Below are positions 1 through 5,890 of a stretch of 7,971 nucleotides of DNA, piece by piece. Origin of the DNA: Bacteroidales bacterium (lineage in GTDB: Bacteria > Bacteroidota > Bacteroidia > Bacteroidales > GCA-2748055). Positions within the stretch are counted from its first letter, which is position 1. Each line of letters starts with the position of its first letter. Under the pieces are notes generated by a model. The model was not told where the DNA came from. It saw nothing but the letters and a program-made list of their open reading frames with translations, and did no database searches. The stretch spans positions 1 through 7,971 of the forward strand of contig JAOZLK010000180.1 of NCBI GenBank assembly GCA_029934875.1. The letters run 5' to 3'. A program made the translations under genes and the position numbers.

Positions 1-232
1 CAGGTGAGAAATAAGTCCTGATGATTCCCACAACAAAGATGATCAGCACCAAAAGCATCATCACCTTGGGGACCTCATAAATAAAGAAACGTATGGCCTC
101 TGTCAGGTGCTTCTCCGGAGTCATTTGGAAGAGGCGGAATACAATGAAATCGGAGATCTCTTGCAGATACTTGTACAAAACGATCCATACAGAGATCAGG
201 ATCAGCAGGGGGATTATTTTATTTTCTTTCAA
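1..232 (-). CDS. ArsP_1/DUF318-family permease, N-terminal part (cut by window edge)
   Basis: My own translation of the minus strand gives 77 residues before the window ends, so the C-terminal part is missing. Two hydrophobic stretches are visible, at about residues 6-23 and 54-72. The segment from about residue 47, with FFIYEVPKVMML and then GIIRTYFSP, resembles the conserved first domain of ArsP_1/DUF318 (YraQ-like) permeases, a family that includes the organoarsenical exporter ArsP. I chose the TTG at 230-232 because it overlaps the stop of the upstream gene as TTGA, a usual form of translational coupling, and it is followed at once by a hydrophilic start and a membrane helix. The frame stays open further upstream, so an earlier non-ATG start cannot be excluded. 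It is the fifth gene of the arsR-led operon, which suggests export of an arsenic compound or another metalloid. The substrate is inferred from context only. Confidence 0.75.
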   Translation of the reverse strand, partial: MKENKIIPLLILISVWIVLYKYLQEISDFIVFRLFQMTPEKHLTEAIRFFIYEVPKVMMLLVLIIFVVGIIRTYFSP

Positions 233-927
233 AACCAGACTGAGATAATGTAATAGATTCCGATTCCGATGAAAATTACTGCCACCGCCTTTCTGAACCA
301 GAATTCAAAGGCTTTTATTTTTTTGTAAAGGGAGCCCACCCCGGAGATTGTAAATGCGATTAACCAGGCGAATAAAATCACCGGGATCCCTGTAGCTATC
401 GCAAAAACAACTGGCAAATGAAGACCGGATGTTGAAACGGTCAGGGGTATTAGCATTCCGAAATAGAGAACCCCACTATAGGGGCAGAAAGCCAGGGCAA
501 AGACCACACCCAATAAAAATACATCCAGGTAGGAGAATTTCTTTCGATCCTGGAAGCGTTGCGTAATTCGGTTAAAAGCAGGAAAATTCAGATTGATGAT
601 TCCGAGCATGATGATTCCGATGATTAGTAGCAAGGGTCCAATAATCATTCCCCCGTATTGTTGGAAGGCCCCGGAAATTTTAAACTGGTCAGCCCCAAGA
701 AAAATGATGATGGCAAGGGCGGTATACGCAAAGGTTCTGCCAAGGGTATATATCAGACCATTATAGAAGATCCTGTTTTTATTATCAATATCCTTCCCGA
801 TAAATCCGATGGCTGTGATATTCGTGGCCATTGGACAGGGACTGATGGCAGTAAGCAAACCAAGTACCAGGGCAGATACAAAGGGGATAGATGTATTTGC
901 ATACAGATTATTCAGGAACTCCTCCAT
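229..927 (-). CDS. arsG: ArsG-like, CcdA-fold six-helix membrane protein
   Basis: A 232-residue integral membrane protein with about six hydrophobic segments (near 14-36, 56-77, 92-115, 134-162, 170-198 and 211-230). It looks like two similar halves, each with a Cys-Pro in a first helix: SPCP at 29-32 and FCP at 147-149. Paired cysteines in helices 1 and 4 are the hallmark of the CcdA/DsbD-beta electron-transfer fold. Within that superfamily, the length and the company of ArsE- and ArsF-like genes point to the ArsG group, described as an efflux permease for aromatic amino-arsenicals. It starts 3 nt after the arsF stop, and its own stop overlaps the next start. Two roles fit: export of reduced arsenicals, or passing electrons from the cytoplasmic CxxC protein to the envelope CxxC lipoprotein. 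The family call is fairly sure, the exact role is not. Confidence 0.82.
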   Translation of the reverse strand: MEEFLNNLYANTSIPFVSALVLGLLTAISPCPMATNITAIGFIGKDIDNKNRIFYNGLIYTLGRTFAYTALAIIIFLGADQFKISGAFQQYGGMIIGPLLLIIGIIMLGIINLNFPAFNRITQRFQDRKKFSYLDVFLLGVVFALAFCPYSGVLYFGMLIPLTVSTSGLHLPVVFAIATGIPVILFAWLIAFTISGVGSLYKKIKAFEFWFRKAVAVIFIGIGIYYIISVWF

Positions 928-930
928 GTA

Positions 931-1353
931 TTACAGAAGATTGTTGATTTGCGTCTTCAGGATTTCGTGAAATTTATCAGGATTTGTCCGGGCATTCATA
1001 AATCCTTCGTTTGTCAGATTCACCTGTTCTTCACCCTTTACAATCAACAGAGTCTGACCGGAAACATGAAGAACTTTGGCTATCTCTGCCCCTTCATCTT
1101 CCTCCAGGTTGAGGGAAACAAATCCTACAGTTCCGGCCTCCACTTTGTCTTTGTAGTACATTTGCAATGCCACTTTGGTCTCATCTTCAACCGCATTGCA
1201 GGTTGCGCATCTTTTAGTGTTGTGAAAATAGTATATCTGAACATCTTCCGATATTACTTCTCCACTCTTAGGGCTTTCTTTGCTTTGTGTATTACATGCA
1301 ACAAAAGATAATGCTGCAAATATGATCAGGAAGGAGTATTTTAAGAATCTCAT
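931..1353 (-). CDS. arsF: ArsF-like thioredoxin-fold lipoprotein (CATC)
   Basis: A 140-residue protein. The N-terminus is a lipoprotein signal: basic start, hydrophobic core at residues 5-18, and lipobox SFVAC with the lipidated cysteine at 20. The mature part has YYFHNTKRCATCNAVE, a redox-type CxxC at C49-C52 after a beta strand, followed by a helix. The sequence around residues 92-106 (VLHVSGQTLLIV) looks like the later thioredoxin-fold strands, although the usual cis-proline is not evident. It matches what I know as the ArsF (nitroreductase subunit) family of arsEFG clusters, where ArsE and ArsF together are credited with reducing nitrophenyl arsenicals. The lipobox places it in the envelope, probably facing the periplasm. 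It starts 4 nt after arsE stops and ends 3 nt before arsG starts, so the genes are almost certainly co-transcribed. Confidence 0.83.
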   Translation of the reverse strand: MRFLKYSFLIIFAALSFVACNTQSKESPKSGEVISEDVQIYYFHNTKRCATCNAVEDETKVALQMYYKDKVEAGTVGFVSLNLEEDEGAEIAKVLHVSGQTLLIVKGEEQVNLTNEGFMNARTNPDKFHEILKTQINNLL

Positions 1354-1357
1354 GAGT

Positions 1358-1597
1358 TTATAAATTATTGCTTAGTACTTCTTTCAGTTCAGAGATTTTG
1401 GGGAGCTGTCCCGACATTACCACTTTTTCATTGATGACCAGTGCAGGGGTTCGCATTACCGCATATTCCATGATCTTTTGAATATCCTCCACCTTCTCCA
1501 CTGTGGCCTCCAGGTTCAATTCTTCCACAGCTTTCCTGGTTACTTTTTCCAGTGATTTACATTTTGCGCAACCAGTGCCTAAAACTTTGATTTCCAT
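1358..1597 (-). CDS. arsE: Small thioredoxin-fold protein, ArsE-like (CAKC)
   Basis: A 79-residue cytoplasmic protein with no signal peptide. It starts MEIKVLGTGCAKC, so the redox pair is C10-C13 directly after the first strand. The predicted cis-proline motif TPAL is at 50-53, and GQLP follows at 63-66. This is the TM0996/MTH895 small redox-active disulfide family, a minimal thioredoxin or glutaredoxin-like fold of about 80 residues. Here it lies 2 nt downstream of arsR and 4 nt upstream of the ArsF-like lipoprotein gene, the arrangement expected for ArsE. The likely job is supplying thiol electrons to the ArsF/ArsG partners or taking part in nitro-group reduction. The family assignment is strong; the ArsE function rests on gene order. 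Confidence 0.85.
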   Translation of the reverse strand: MEIKVLGTGCAKCKSLEKVTRKAVEELNLEATVEKVEDIQKIMEYAVMRTPALVINEKVVMSGQLPKISELKEVLSNNL

Positions 1598-1599
1598 TT

Positions 1600-1896
1600 T
1601 TACGGATTTATGAATTTGTTAAATAAAGTCCGGGCCAATTCCCAGTTGTCCCGATTCAGACAATATTTGATTTTCGGGGCTTCTGTTTCACCCTGAATCA
1701 GGCCAGCATCCTTTAATTCCTTCAGATGCTGGGAAAGGGTCGATTTTGCGATTGGTAGCACCTCGGTCAGATCACCGCTATAGCAGCAGCTTTGTTTTGA
1801 AAGCAATTCAAGAACATAAAGCCGGATGGGATGAGCCATTGCTTTCGCAAAGCGTGCAAGACTCTTTTGGTCTTCAGATAATACCTCTTCCTTCAT
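1600..1896 (-). CDS. arsR: ArsR/SmtB-family metalloid-responsive repressor
   Basis: A 98-residue winged-helix protein. The region ARFAKAMAHPIRLYVLELL (14-32) is the typical ArsR first half. The recognition helix is near IAKSTLSQHLKELKDAGLI (49-67), and a beta wing follows at about 68-80. Vicinal cysteines C37-C38 in SKQSCCYSGDL lie at the start of the DNA-binding helices, and a further cysteine is C79. Such cysteines form As(III)/Sb(III) sites in several ArsR types, so an inducing metalloid is likely, although thiol oxidation or another metal is possible. It is the first gene of the operon. A perfect palindrome ends 1 nt before its ATG and overlaps the promoter, so autorepression of the whole operon is expected. 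Derepression would turn on arsE, arsF, arsG and the permease together. Confidence 0.92.
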   Translation of the reverse strand: MKEEVLSEDQKSLARFAKAMAHPIRLYVLELLSKQSCCYSGDLTEVLPIAKSTLSQHLKELKDAGLIQGETEAPKIKYCLNRDNWELARTLFNKFINP

Positions 1897-1897
1897 A

Positions 1898-1919
1898 TTG
1901 TTCGTTAAATTACGAACAA
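1898..1919. promoter_or_regulatory. Probable ArsR operator (perfect inverted repeat)
   Basis: TTGTTCGT (1898-1905) and ACGAACAA (1912-1919) are exact reverse complements separated by the AT-only spacer TAAATT. The core resembles the TTCGTAAnnTTACGAA-type sites of ArsR/SmtB repressors. It overlaps the last bases of the -7 box and the expected transcription start, and it ends one base from the arsR start codon, so bound repressor would block RNA polymerase. Confidence 0.85.
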
Positions 1920-1946
1920 AGGTATGATTTCTTTTTAAAGCTTCAA
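1917..1946 (-). promoter_or_regulatory. Bacteroidota-type promoter of the arsR operon
   Basis: On the minus strand the -7 box TACCTTTG (1917-1924) matches TAnnTTTG exactly. A -33 TTG (1944-1946) lies 19 bp upstream, the usual Bacteroidota spacing. The start point would fall around 1910, leaving a leader of only about a dozen bases with no evident Shine-Dalgarno sequence. An extra 6-bp inverted repeat (TAAAGC at 1936-1941, GCTTTA at 1952-1957) spans the -33 region and the stop codon of the upstream gene. It is not followed by a T run on this strand, so it is not an obvious terminator. Confidence 0.8.
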
Positions 1947-1954
1947 CAGATGCT

Positions 1955-2707
1955 TTACTCAGTTTCTGAAGAGATCCTGAAGTGAACCGGGATGGTGTAC
2001 ATGACGTTCACCGGTTTCCTATTGTTTATTCCGGGTTTCCACTTGGGAGACAAGGATAATACTCTGATAACTTCCAGATCAAAATCTTCGTTCAAGCCTT
2101 CTACAATCCTGACATTGATTAATTGTCCTGTTTTGTCGATTACAAACTGACAGACCACTTTGCCTTCCTCGTTGTTAATCATATTGAAAGGAGGATATAT
2201 TGCATTTTCCTGTATAAAACTCAGAAATTCTTTCATCCCCTTTTTACCGAATTTAGGAGACTTTTTTGCCAGTTGGACAGAATCCTCACCAAGATCTATG
2301 TCCCCAAAATTTTTCATAAACTGAATCGCAGCGGAATAATTCACCGATGAGACAACCTGCCCTTCGCCATCGAAAAAACTCCATACCCGGAACGGTATGT
2401 TATTGCTGTAGAACCCACTGGCATAGGGCTTTCCCCCGGGAGTATAAAAGCTATACTGCCCGGTTCTGACCAGTGGTTCCAGGGAGCTGATTTTCCCGGA
2501 AAGTAAAGTATTGTTCTTGTCCATATCGAGAATGCTATATTGAAAACCAGCATCCTCGCTGGCTTTAATAAAAACAGAATGCATCCCATAGCTGAATTTC
2601 GGGTATATGATTACCTCCTCTGAGCTTGCTACTTCCGTTTGGGAATGAGCAAAAAGAGGAAGTAACAACAAAATTATGGAGGTTAATCGTCTCATCTGAT
2701 ATTGCAT
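1955..2707 (-). CDS. Secreted TonB C-terminal-domain protein
   Basis: A 250-residue protein with a Sec signal peptide (MRRLTSIILLLLPLFAHSQ, cleavage near residue 22). The middle part, about 83-125, has G-Y-x-x-G spaced stretches such as GQYSFYTPGGKPYASGFY that resemble YwqK/MORN-type antitoxin-like repeats. The C-terminal part, about 158-246, is a TonB_C domain: EGKVVCQFVIDKTGQLINV, then SPKWKPGINNRKPV and MYTIPVHFRI. It lacks the N-terminal membrane anchor and proline-rich linker of a true TonB, so it is probably a periplasmic protein using the domain for binding rather than energy transfer. Its ATG directly abuts the TAA of the S9 peptidase gene (TAAATG), so the two should be co-translated. 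A second ATG at 2693-2695 (Met5) may be the real start, since it gives a more typical signal peptide. Its partner is unknown. Confidence 0.8.
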   Translation of the reverse strand: MQYQMRRLTSIILLLLPLFAHSQTEVASSEEVIIYPKFSYGMHSVFIKASEDAGFQYSILDMDKNNTLLSGKISSLEPLVRTGQYSFYTPGGKPYASGFYSNNIPFRVWSFFDGEGQVVSSVNYSAAIQFMKNFGDIDLGEDSVQLAKKSPKFGKKGMKEFLSFIQENAIYPPFNMINNEEGKVVCQFVIDKTGQLINVRIVEGLNEDFDLEVIRVLSLSPKWKPGINNRKPVNVMYTIPVHFRISSETE

Positions 2708-4879
2708 TTAGTGTGAATTTATTTTAATCTGGTATTCTTTAGGAGGGGTGGCCTGCATCAGGTGCTGAACAAAGTAATCCCAGCGCCTGCGCATGATGTA
2801 GAAGCTATCCATACCATAACCATGACGTGCATTGGGAAGTATAAGGAAATCAAAATCTTTGTTCGCCTTAATCAAAGCGTCGGCTACCAGGTAGGAATTG
2901 TAAGGAGGGACATTATCATCCATGCCACCGTGAATGAGGAAAAGCTTTCCCTTTAAATTTTTTGCATAAACCTGGTTAGCCTGTGATTCATAGTTGGACA
3001 CGCCATCGCTATCTTTGATCTCCAGTCCGATATATCTTTCTCCCCAGTCGTCTTCATAATTCCTGTTGTCGTGGTTGCCGGATTCTGAAATTCCCACCTT
3101 AAAGAAATCCGGGTACTTAAACATGGCAGCCGCTGTTGCAAATCCTCCGCCTGAATGCCCCCAGATTCCAACCTTATCCAGATCAAGGAATTTATATTCC
3201 TGTCCCAATTGCTTAAGTCCGGATACCTGGTCAGGCAAAGTGTTTTCTCCCATATCGCCGTAGCAGGCATCGTGAAATGATTTGGACCTGTTGGGGTTGC
3301 AGCTTCCTTCAATCTGGACCACAACGAAACCTAATTCGGCCAGGGCCTGGTTATCTCTTCTGACTGCCCGGAAGGTCCAGGAACCCACACTTCCTCCCTG
3401 GGGTCCAGGGTAGATGTTCACTACCACCGGGTATTTCTCTTCTGTATTAAGTGTTGAGGGAGTAAACATGAGACCATATAAATCCCATTGGTCGTTGGCT
3501 GATCTCACGGTAAAAGGCTGCGGGGGCTTCCAGCCACTTGCTTCTAACCTTGAGATGTCGGTTTTTCCCAGGCTTGCTGCCAGTTTTCCCTTGGTATCCC
3601 GCACTTCATGTATGGGGGGCACATCGGCCTGGGAATATGAATCGACGAAATATTTTCCTTCTGGTGATATTCTCACGCTATGATCCGCTTCGGCTGGTGT
3701 CAGTAGTTTTAAGTTTTTGCCGCTGAAATCAACACGGTAGAGGTAGTTAAAATACGGATTGCCGCTTCCCAGGTGATGGCTCCCCACAAAGTAAATAACC
3801 CGCTTTTCCTGATCTACATTTAAAACCCTTCTTACCAAATAGTTGCCAGATGTTATTTGATTCTTTAATGCGCCTGAATCTACATCGTAGAGGTATAAAT
3901 GTCCCCAGTCACTTCTTTCGGAATACCAGATAATTTCGTTTGTCGCTGGAAGGTACTTCCAGTTTATGGCGTCCTGTCCCGATTCGTACTGAGTGCTCAC
4001 TATTTCTTCAAAGATCTCGCTCACTTCACCTGTTATACAAGAGGCCATGCGTATATTTTCCTGCTTATGGTCACGGCTTGTTGATACAAATACAAGTTGC
4101 TGACTGTCATCGCTCCAGGCCACATCATCAAAACCTCCCTCACATGAAATGTCATCGCAAAGGGTACCCCGTCTTGCGTCGGCTTCCATTTTCAACCTGA
4201 CCATTGTGGGCTCTCCGCTCACATCAATAATTACCCTGTGAATCCGGATAATATCCTCATCCCCGGGAAGGGGATACTTCCATTCCATCAGCTCAGGGGC
4301 ACCAACTTTTGTCTTTACCAGGTACATGTCGCTAACATGTCTTTGATCCTGCTGAAAAGTGGCAATTTTCCTGGAGTCGGGCGACCAGCTGAGAATGGGC
4401 CTGTCGCTGTGCTTCCAACCTGCGTTGTCGGTGGCATAAGCGAAGTTTTTTATGCCATCTGTGGTAAGTGCCTTTTCCTCCTTAGTACTTACATCTCTGA
4501 TCCATAAATTCCATTCGCGAATAAAGGCTACATATTTTCCATCGGGCGATGCTATTTCATATCTCGATCCCCTGCTTGCTTCCTTGTCAACTGCTCCCTT
4601 TTCAAATAATTCCTCCTGAGAATCGGCAACGATTCGTTCCCCCTTATTCGGGTTAAAAAGCACATATTCTGCCTGGCCTTCTGTTTTGGACTGGTACCAG
4701 AGCCTGCCATCGGGCAGCCACTGTGGACGGATATTATTATCAATCAATTCATTGACTTTCAGCATTGCCACGGCACGATCGTAATCGGCTTCCGTAAATG
4801 TTTTGCCGCTTTGCGCCTGTGTTGCATTGGTGAGCAGTGCAAGCACCATTGCAAAAACAGGGATAAGATTATTCTTCAT
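2708..4879 (-). CDS. Secreted S9 prolyl-oligopeptidase / DPP-IV-like peptidase
   Basis: A 723-residue serine peptidase. Residues 1-22 form a Sec signal (ending TQAQ). An N-terminal beta-propeller of DPPIV_N type covers about 100-450, with blade motifs such as SPDGKYVAFI (111-120), LSWSPDSRKIATF (163-175), YPLPGDED (202-209) and WSDDSQQLVF (255-264). The alpha/beta-hydrolase domain is about 465-712. The nucleophile is S576 in GHSGGG, the acid is probably D654 in HGGMDDNVP, and the histidine is H686 in NARHGYG. All three are present, so the enzyme should be active. The family hydrolyses peptides, often releasing Xaa-Pro or Xaa-Ala dipeptides from N-termini. I cannot place the DPP-IV double-Glu anchor with certainty, so dipeptidyl specificity is unproven. 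Location is periplasmic or outer-membrane-associated. It has its own promoter and heads a two-gene unit with the TonB_C protein. Confidence 0.93.
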   Translation of the reverse strand: MKNNLIPVFAMVLALLTNATQAQSGKTFTEADYDRAVAMLKVNELIDNNIRPQWLPDGRLWYQSKTEGQAEYVLFNPNKGERIVADSQEELFEKGAVDKEASRGSRYEIASPDGKYVAFIREWNLWIRDVSTKEEKALTTDGIKNFAYATDNAGWKHSDRPILSWSPDSRKIATFQQDQRHVSDMYLVKTKVGAPELMEWKYPLPGDEDIIRIHRVIIDVSGEPTMVRLKMEADARRGTLCDDISCEGGFDDVAWSDDSQQLVFVSTSRDHKQENIRMASCITGEVSEIFEEIVSTQYESGQDAINWKYLPATNEIIWYSERSDWGHLYLYDVDSGALKNQITSGNYLVRRVLNVDQEKRVIYFVGSHHLGSGNPYFNYLYRVDFSGKNLKLLTPAEADHSVRISPEGKYFVDSYSQADVPPIHEVRDTKGKLAASLGKTDISRLEASGWKPPQPFTVRSANDQWDLYGLMFTPSTLNTEEKYPVVVNIYPGPQGGSVGSWTFRAVRRDNQALAELGFVVVQIEGSCNPNRSKSFHDACYGDMGENTLPDQVSGLKQLGQEYKFLDLDKVGIWGHSGGGFATAAAMFKYPDFFKVGISESGNHDNRNYEDDWGERYIGLEIKDSDGVSNYESQANQVYAKNLKGKLFLIHGGMDDNVPPYNSYLVADALIKANKDFDFLILPNARHGYGMDSFYIMRRRWDYFVQHLMQATPPKEYQIKINSH

Positions 4880-4982
4880 GATTTGAAATTGTGAGATTTA
4901 CAGCTTTTATGAGATGTTAATATATGGAGAAAATCATGAAATCCGGCTTGTCCGAAAAAGTGAAGAACTGGACGACCGACAT

Positions 4983-5012
4983 CAAAGCTAATCTTTACCA
5001 TTATTGTTACAA
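4983..5012 (-). promoter_or_regulatory. Bacteroidota-type promoter of the S9 peptidase gene
   Basis: On the minus strand, -7 box TAGCTTTG (4983-4990) fits TAnnTTTG exactly, with a -33 TTG (5010-5012) 19 bp upstream. The -33 element sits inside a perfect 5-bp inverted repeat around a single base (ATTGT-ACAAT, 5003-5013), a possible small operator. The transcript would carry an untranslated leader of about 100 nt before the ATG at 4879, in which I see no strong ribosome site, as is common in this phylum. Confidence 0.72.
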
Positions 5013-5030
5013 TAGAATTCAATTAATTCC

Positions 5031-5174
5031 CTATTCATGAAGTTTGGCCAGCAGTGGATCGGCCAGGTAACTACCCAGATCAGCAAGTCTCTCAAGATCC
5101 TTAAAAGCTCCCTTTTGGTCGCCAGTGTAGTACCTGGCTAAGCCTCTTTGATACAATGGCTTTGTTGTATAATT
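5031..5174 (-). pseudogene. Frameshifted C-terminal TPR segment of the preceding TonB_C protein
   Basis: In a different minus-strand frame from the 5101-5661 gene, codons stay open from 5174 to a TAG at 5031-5033. From 5159 they read PLYQRGLARYYTGDQKGAF and then KDLERLADLG, ending LLAKLHE. This is a good TPR helix pair (G-A-Y-G-A pattern) and continues the TPR begun in the first frame. The switch must lie between about 5140 and 5177, where a 6-bp inverted repeat (ATACAA at 5151-5156, TTGTAT at 5165-5170) sits. Either a real indel has split the gene or the assembly has an error. The restored protein would be about 210 residues. Confidence 0.72.
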
Positions 5175-5661
5175 TTATTGCTCTGTTGTATTTGCCCTCT
5201 TTGGACAGTTTATCAGCTTTATTTGCATACAACTGGGCAGTTTTATACATTTCAATCCCGTCAAACTTGAAAATAACGGTCACTTCCTTTTCCATTGTCA
5301 CAGGATGACCATTGTTTGTGCCTGGAGTCCACGCTCCATTGGCGGTTTCTAATGCTCTTATCACAGCTTCATCGTATTTAGGACAAACACTATTGATAAC
5401 CAGGTATTCAGAGAGGTTTCCGTTTGGCAGGACTTTAAATTGAATGAATACACTTCCCTCTATCCCAGCTTTATTAATAAATTCTTCTTGAAAGGCAAGG
5501 CTTTCCTGTAAGAAATCTTTAATACTGGCAGTTTCATTAATCCCTTTGAATTCGGGTTCCAGAACATTCATCATGCCTGGTTTTTCGGATACATCTTCAT
5601 TTTGGGCAAAAGAGAATGAAGAAAACATTGCGAACATCAACATCAAAATGGAAAGTCTCAT
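5101..5661 (-). CDS. Secreted TonB_C-domain protein with broken C-terminal TPR
   Basis: A 186-residue reading frame starting with a Sec signal peptide (MRLSILMLMFAMFSSFSFA, cleavage near 19). A TonB_C domain covers about 47-134 (GIEGSVFIQFKVLPNGNLSE, then NGAWTPGTNNGHPVTMEKEV). From about residue 138 a tetratricopeptide-like helix pair starts (ANKADKLSKEGKYNRAIKLY). After about residue 170 the sequence turns into a basic, non-TPR tail (RLSQVLHWRPKGSF), while another frame continues the TPR. The annotated end is therefore probably an artefact of a frameshift. TonB_C plus TPR proteins are common, poorly understood periplasmic proteins of Bacteroidota, with no enzymatic role expected. No perfect TAnnTTTG promoter is seen in the 221 bp before it. 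The gene on its 5' side is the AlbA_2 protein. Confidence 0.8.
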   Translation of the reverse strand: MRLSILMLMFAMFSSFSFAQNEDVSEKPGMMNVLEPEFKGINETASIKDFLQESLAFQEEFINKAGIEGSVFIQFKVLPNGNLSEYLVINSVCPKYDEAVIRALETANGAWTPGTNNGHPVTMEKEVTVIFKFDGIEMYKTAQLYANKADKLSKEGKYNRAIKLYNKAIVSKRLSQVLHWRPKGSF

Positions 5662-5882
5662 GGCTATAATTTTTGTAGTTAAATAATTAATGCTATTTCT
5701 TCTTGATAAGAAAAATTCACCTCTTTACCCTCCTGTTAAAAGCCTCCTTTCTGTTTAGTTAAGTCCAGATGGTAAAGATGAATGAGTAGTCTGATAGCAC
5801 TGCCCGTTATTAGCCAACTATGAGACCTGTAATTAGTATATCGGACATATATCGGACATTCCTACTGAATATCAGACACATT
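5662..5882. other. 221-bp intergenic region, no clear promoter
   Basis: Apart from the short repeats at its right end I find no exact TAnnTTTG box on the minus strand and no GC-rich hairpin with a T run. A weak AT-rich inverted repeat (TTCTT at 5700-5704, AAGAA at 5708-5712) is too small to call a terminator. The TonB_C/TPR gene may be read through from the AlbA_2 gene or use a non-consensus promoter. Confidence 0.5.
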
Positions 5883-5890
5883 TCAGACAT
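5841..5890. repeat. Four TCGGACAT-like direct repeats at the 3' end of the AlbA_2 gene
   Basis: TCGGACAT occurs at 5841-5848 and 5852-5859, TCAGACAC at 5872-5879 and TCAGACAT at 5883-5890. Start-to-start distances are 11, 20 and 11 bp, about one, two and one helical turns, so all four lie on nearly the same DNA face. The last copy contains the stop codon of the upstream gene. The array is about 180 bp before the start of the TonB_C/TPR gene, so it could be a regulator site or a decayed tandem repeat. Confidence 0.7.

Noticed and set aside
658..1311. Long plus-strand open frame opposite arsG/arsF
   Set aside because: It is the antisense shadow of two well-supported minus-strand genes, with biased low-complexity composition and no domain.
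1936..1957. TAAAGC/GCTTTA inverted repeat as a terminator after the TonB_C gene
   Set aside because: The stem is only 6 bp, weak and followed by A rather than T on the transcribed strand.
5841..5890. CRISPR array
   Set aside because: Repeat units are only 8 bp and spacers 3-12 bp, far too short, and no cas gene is present.
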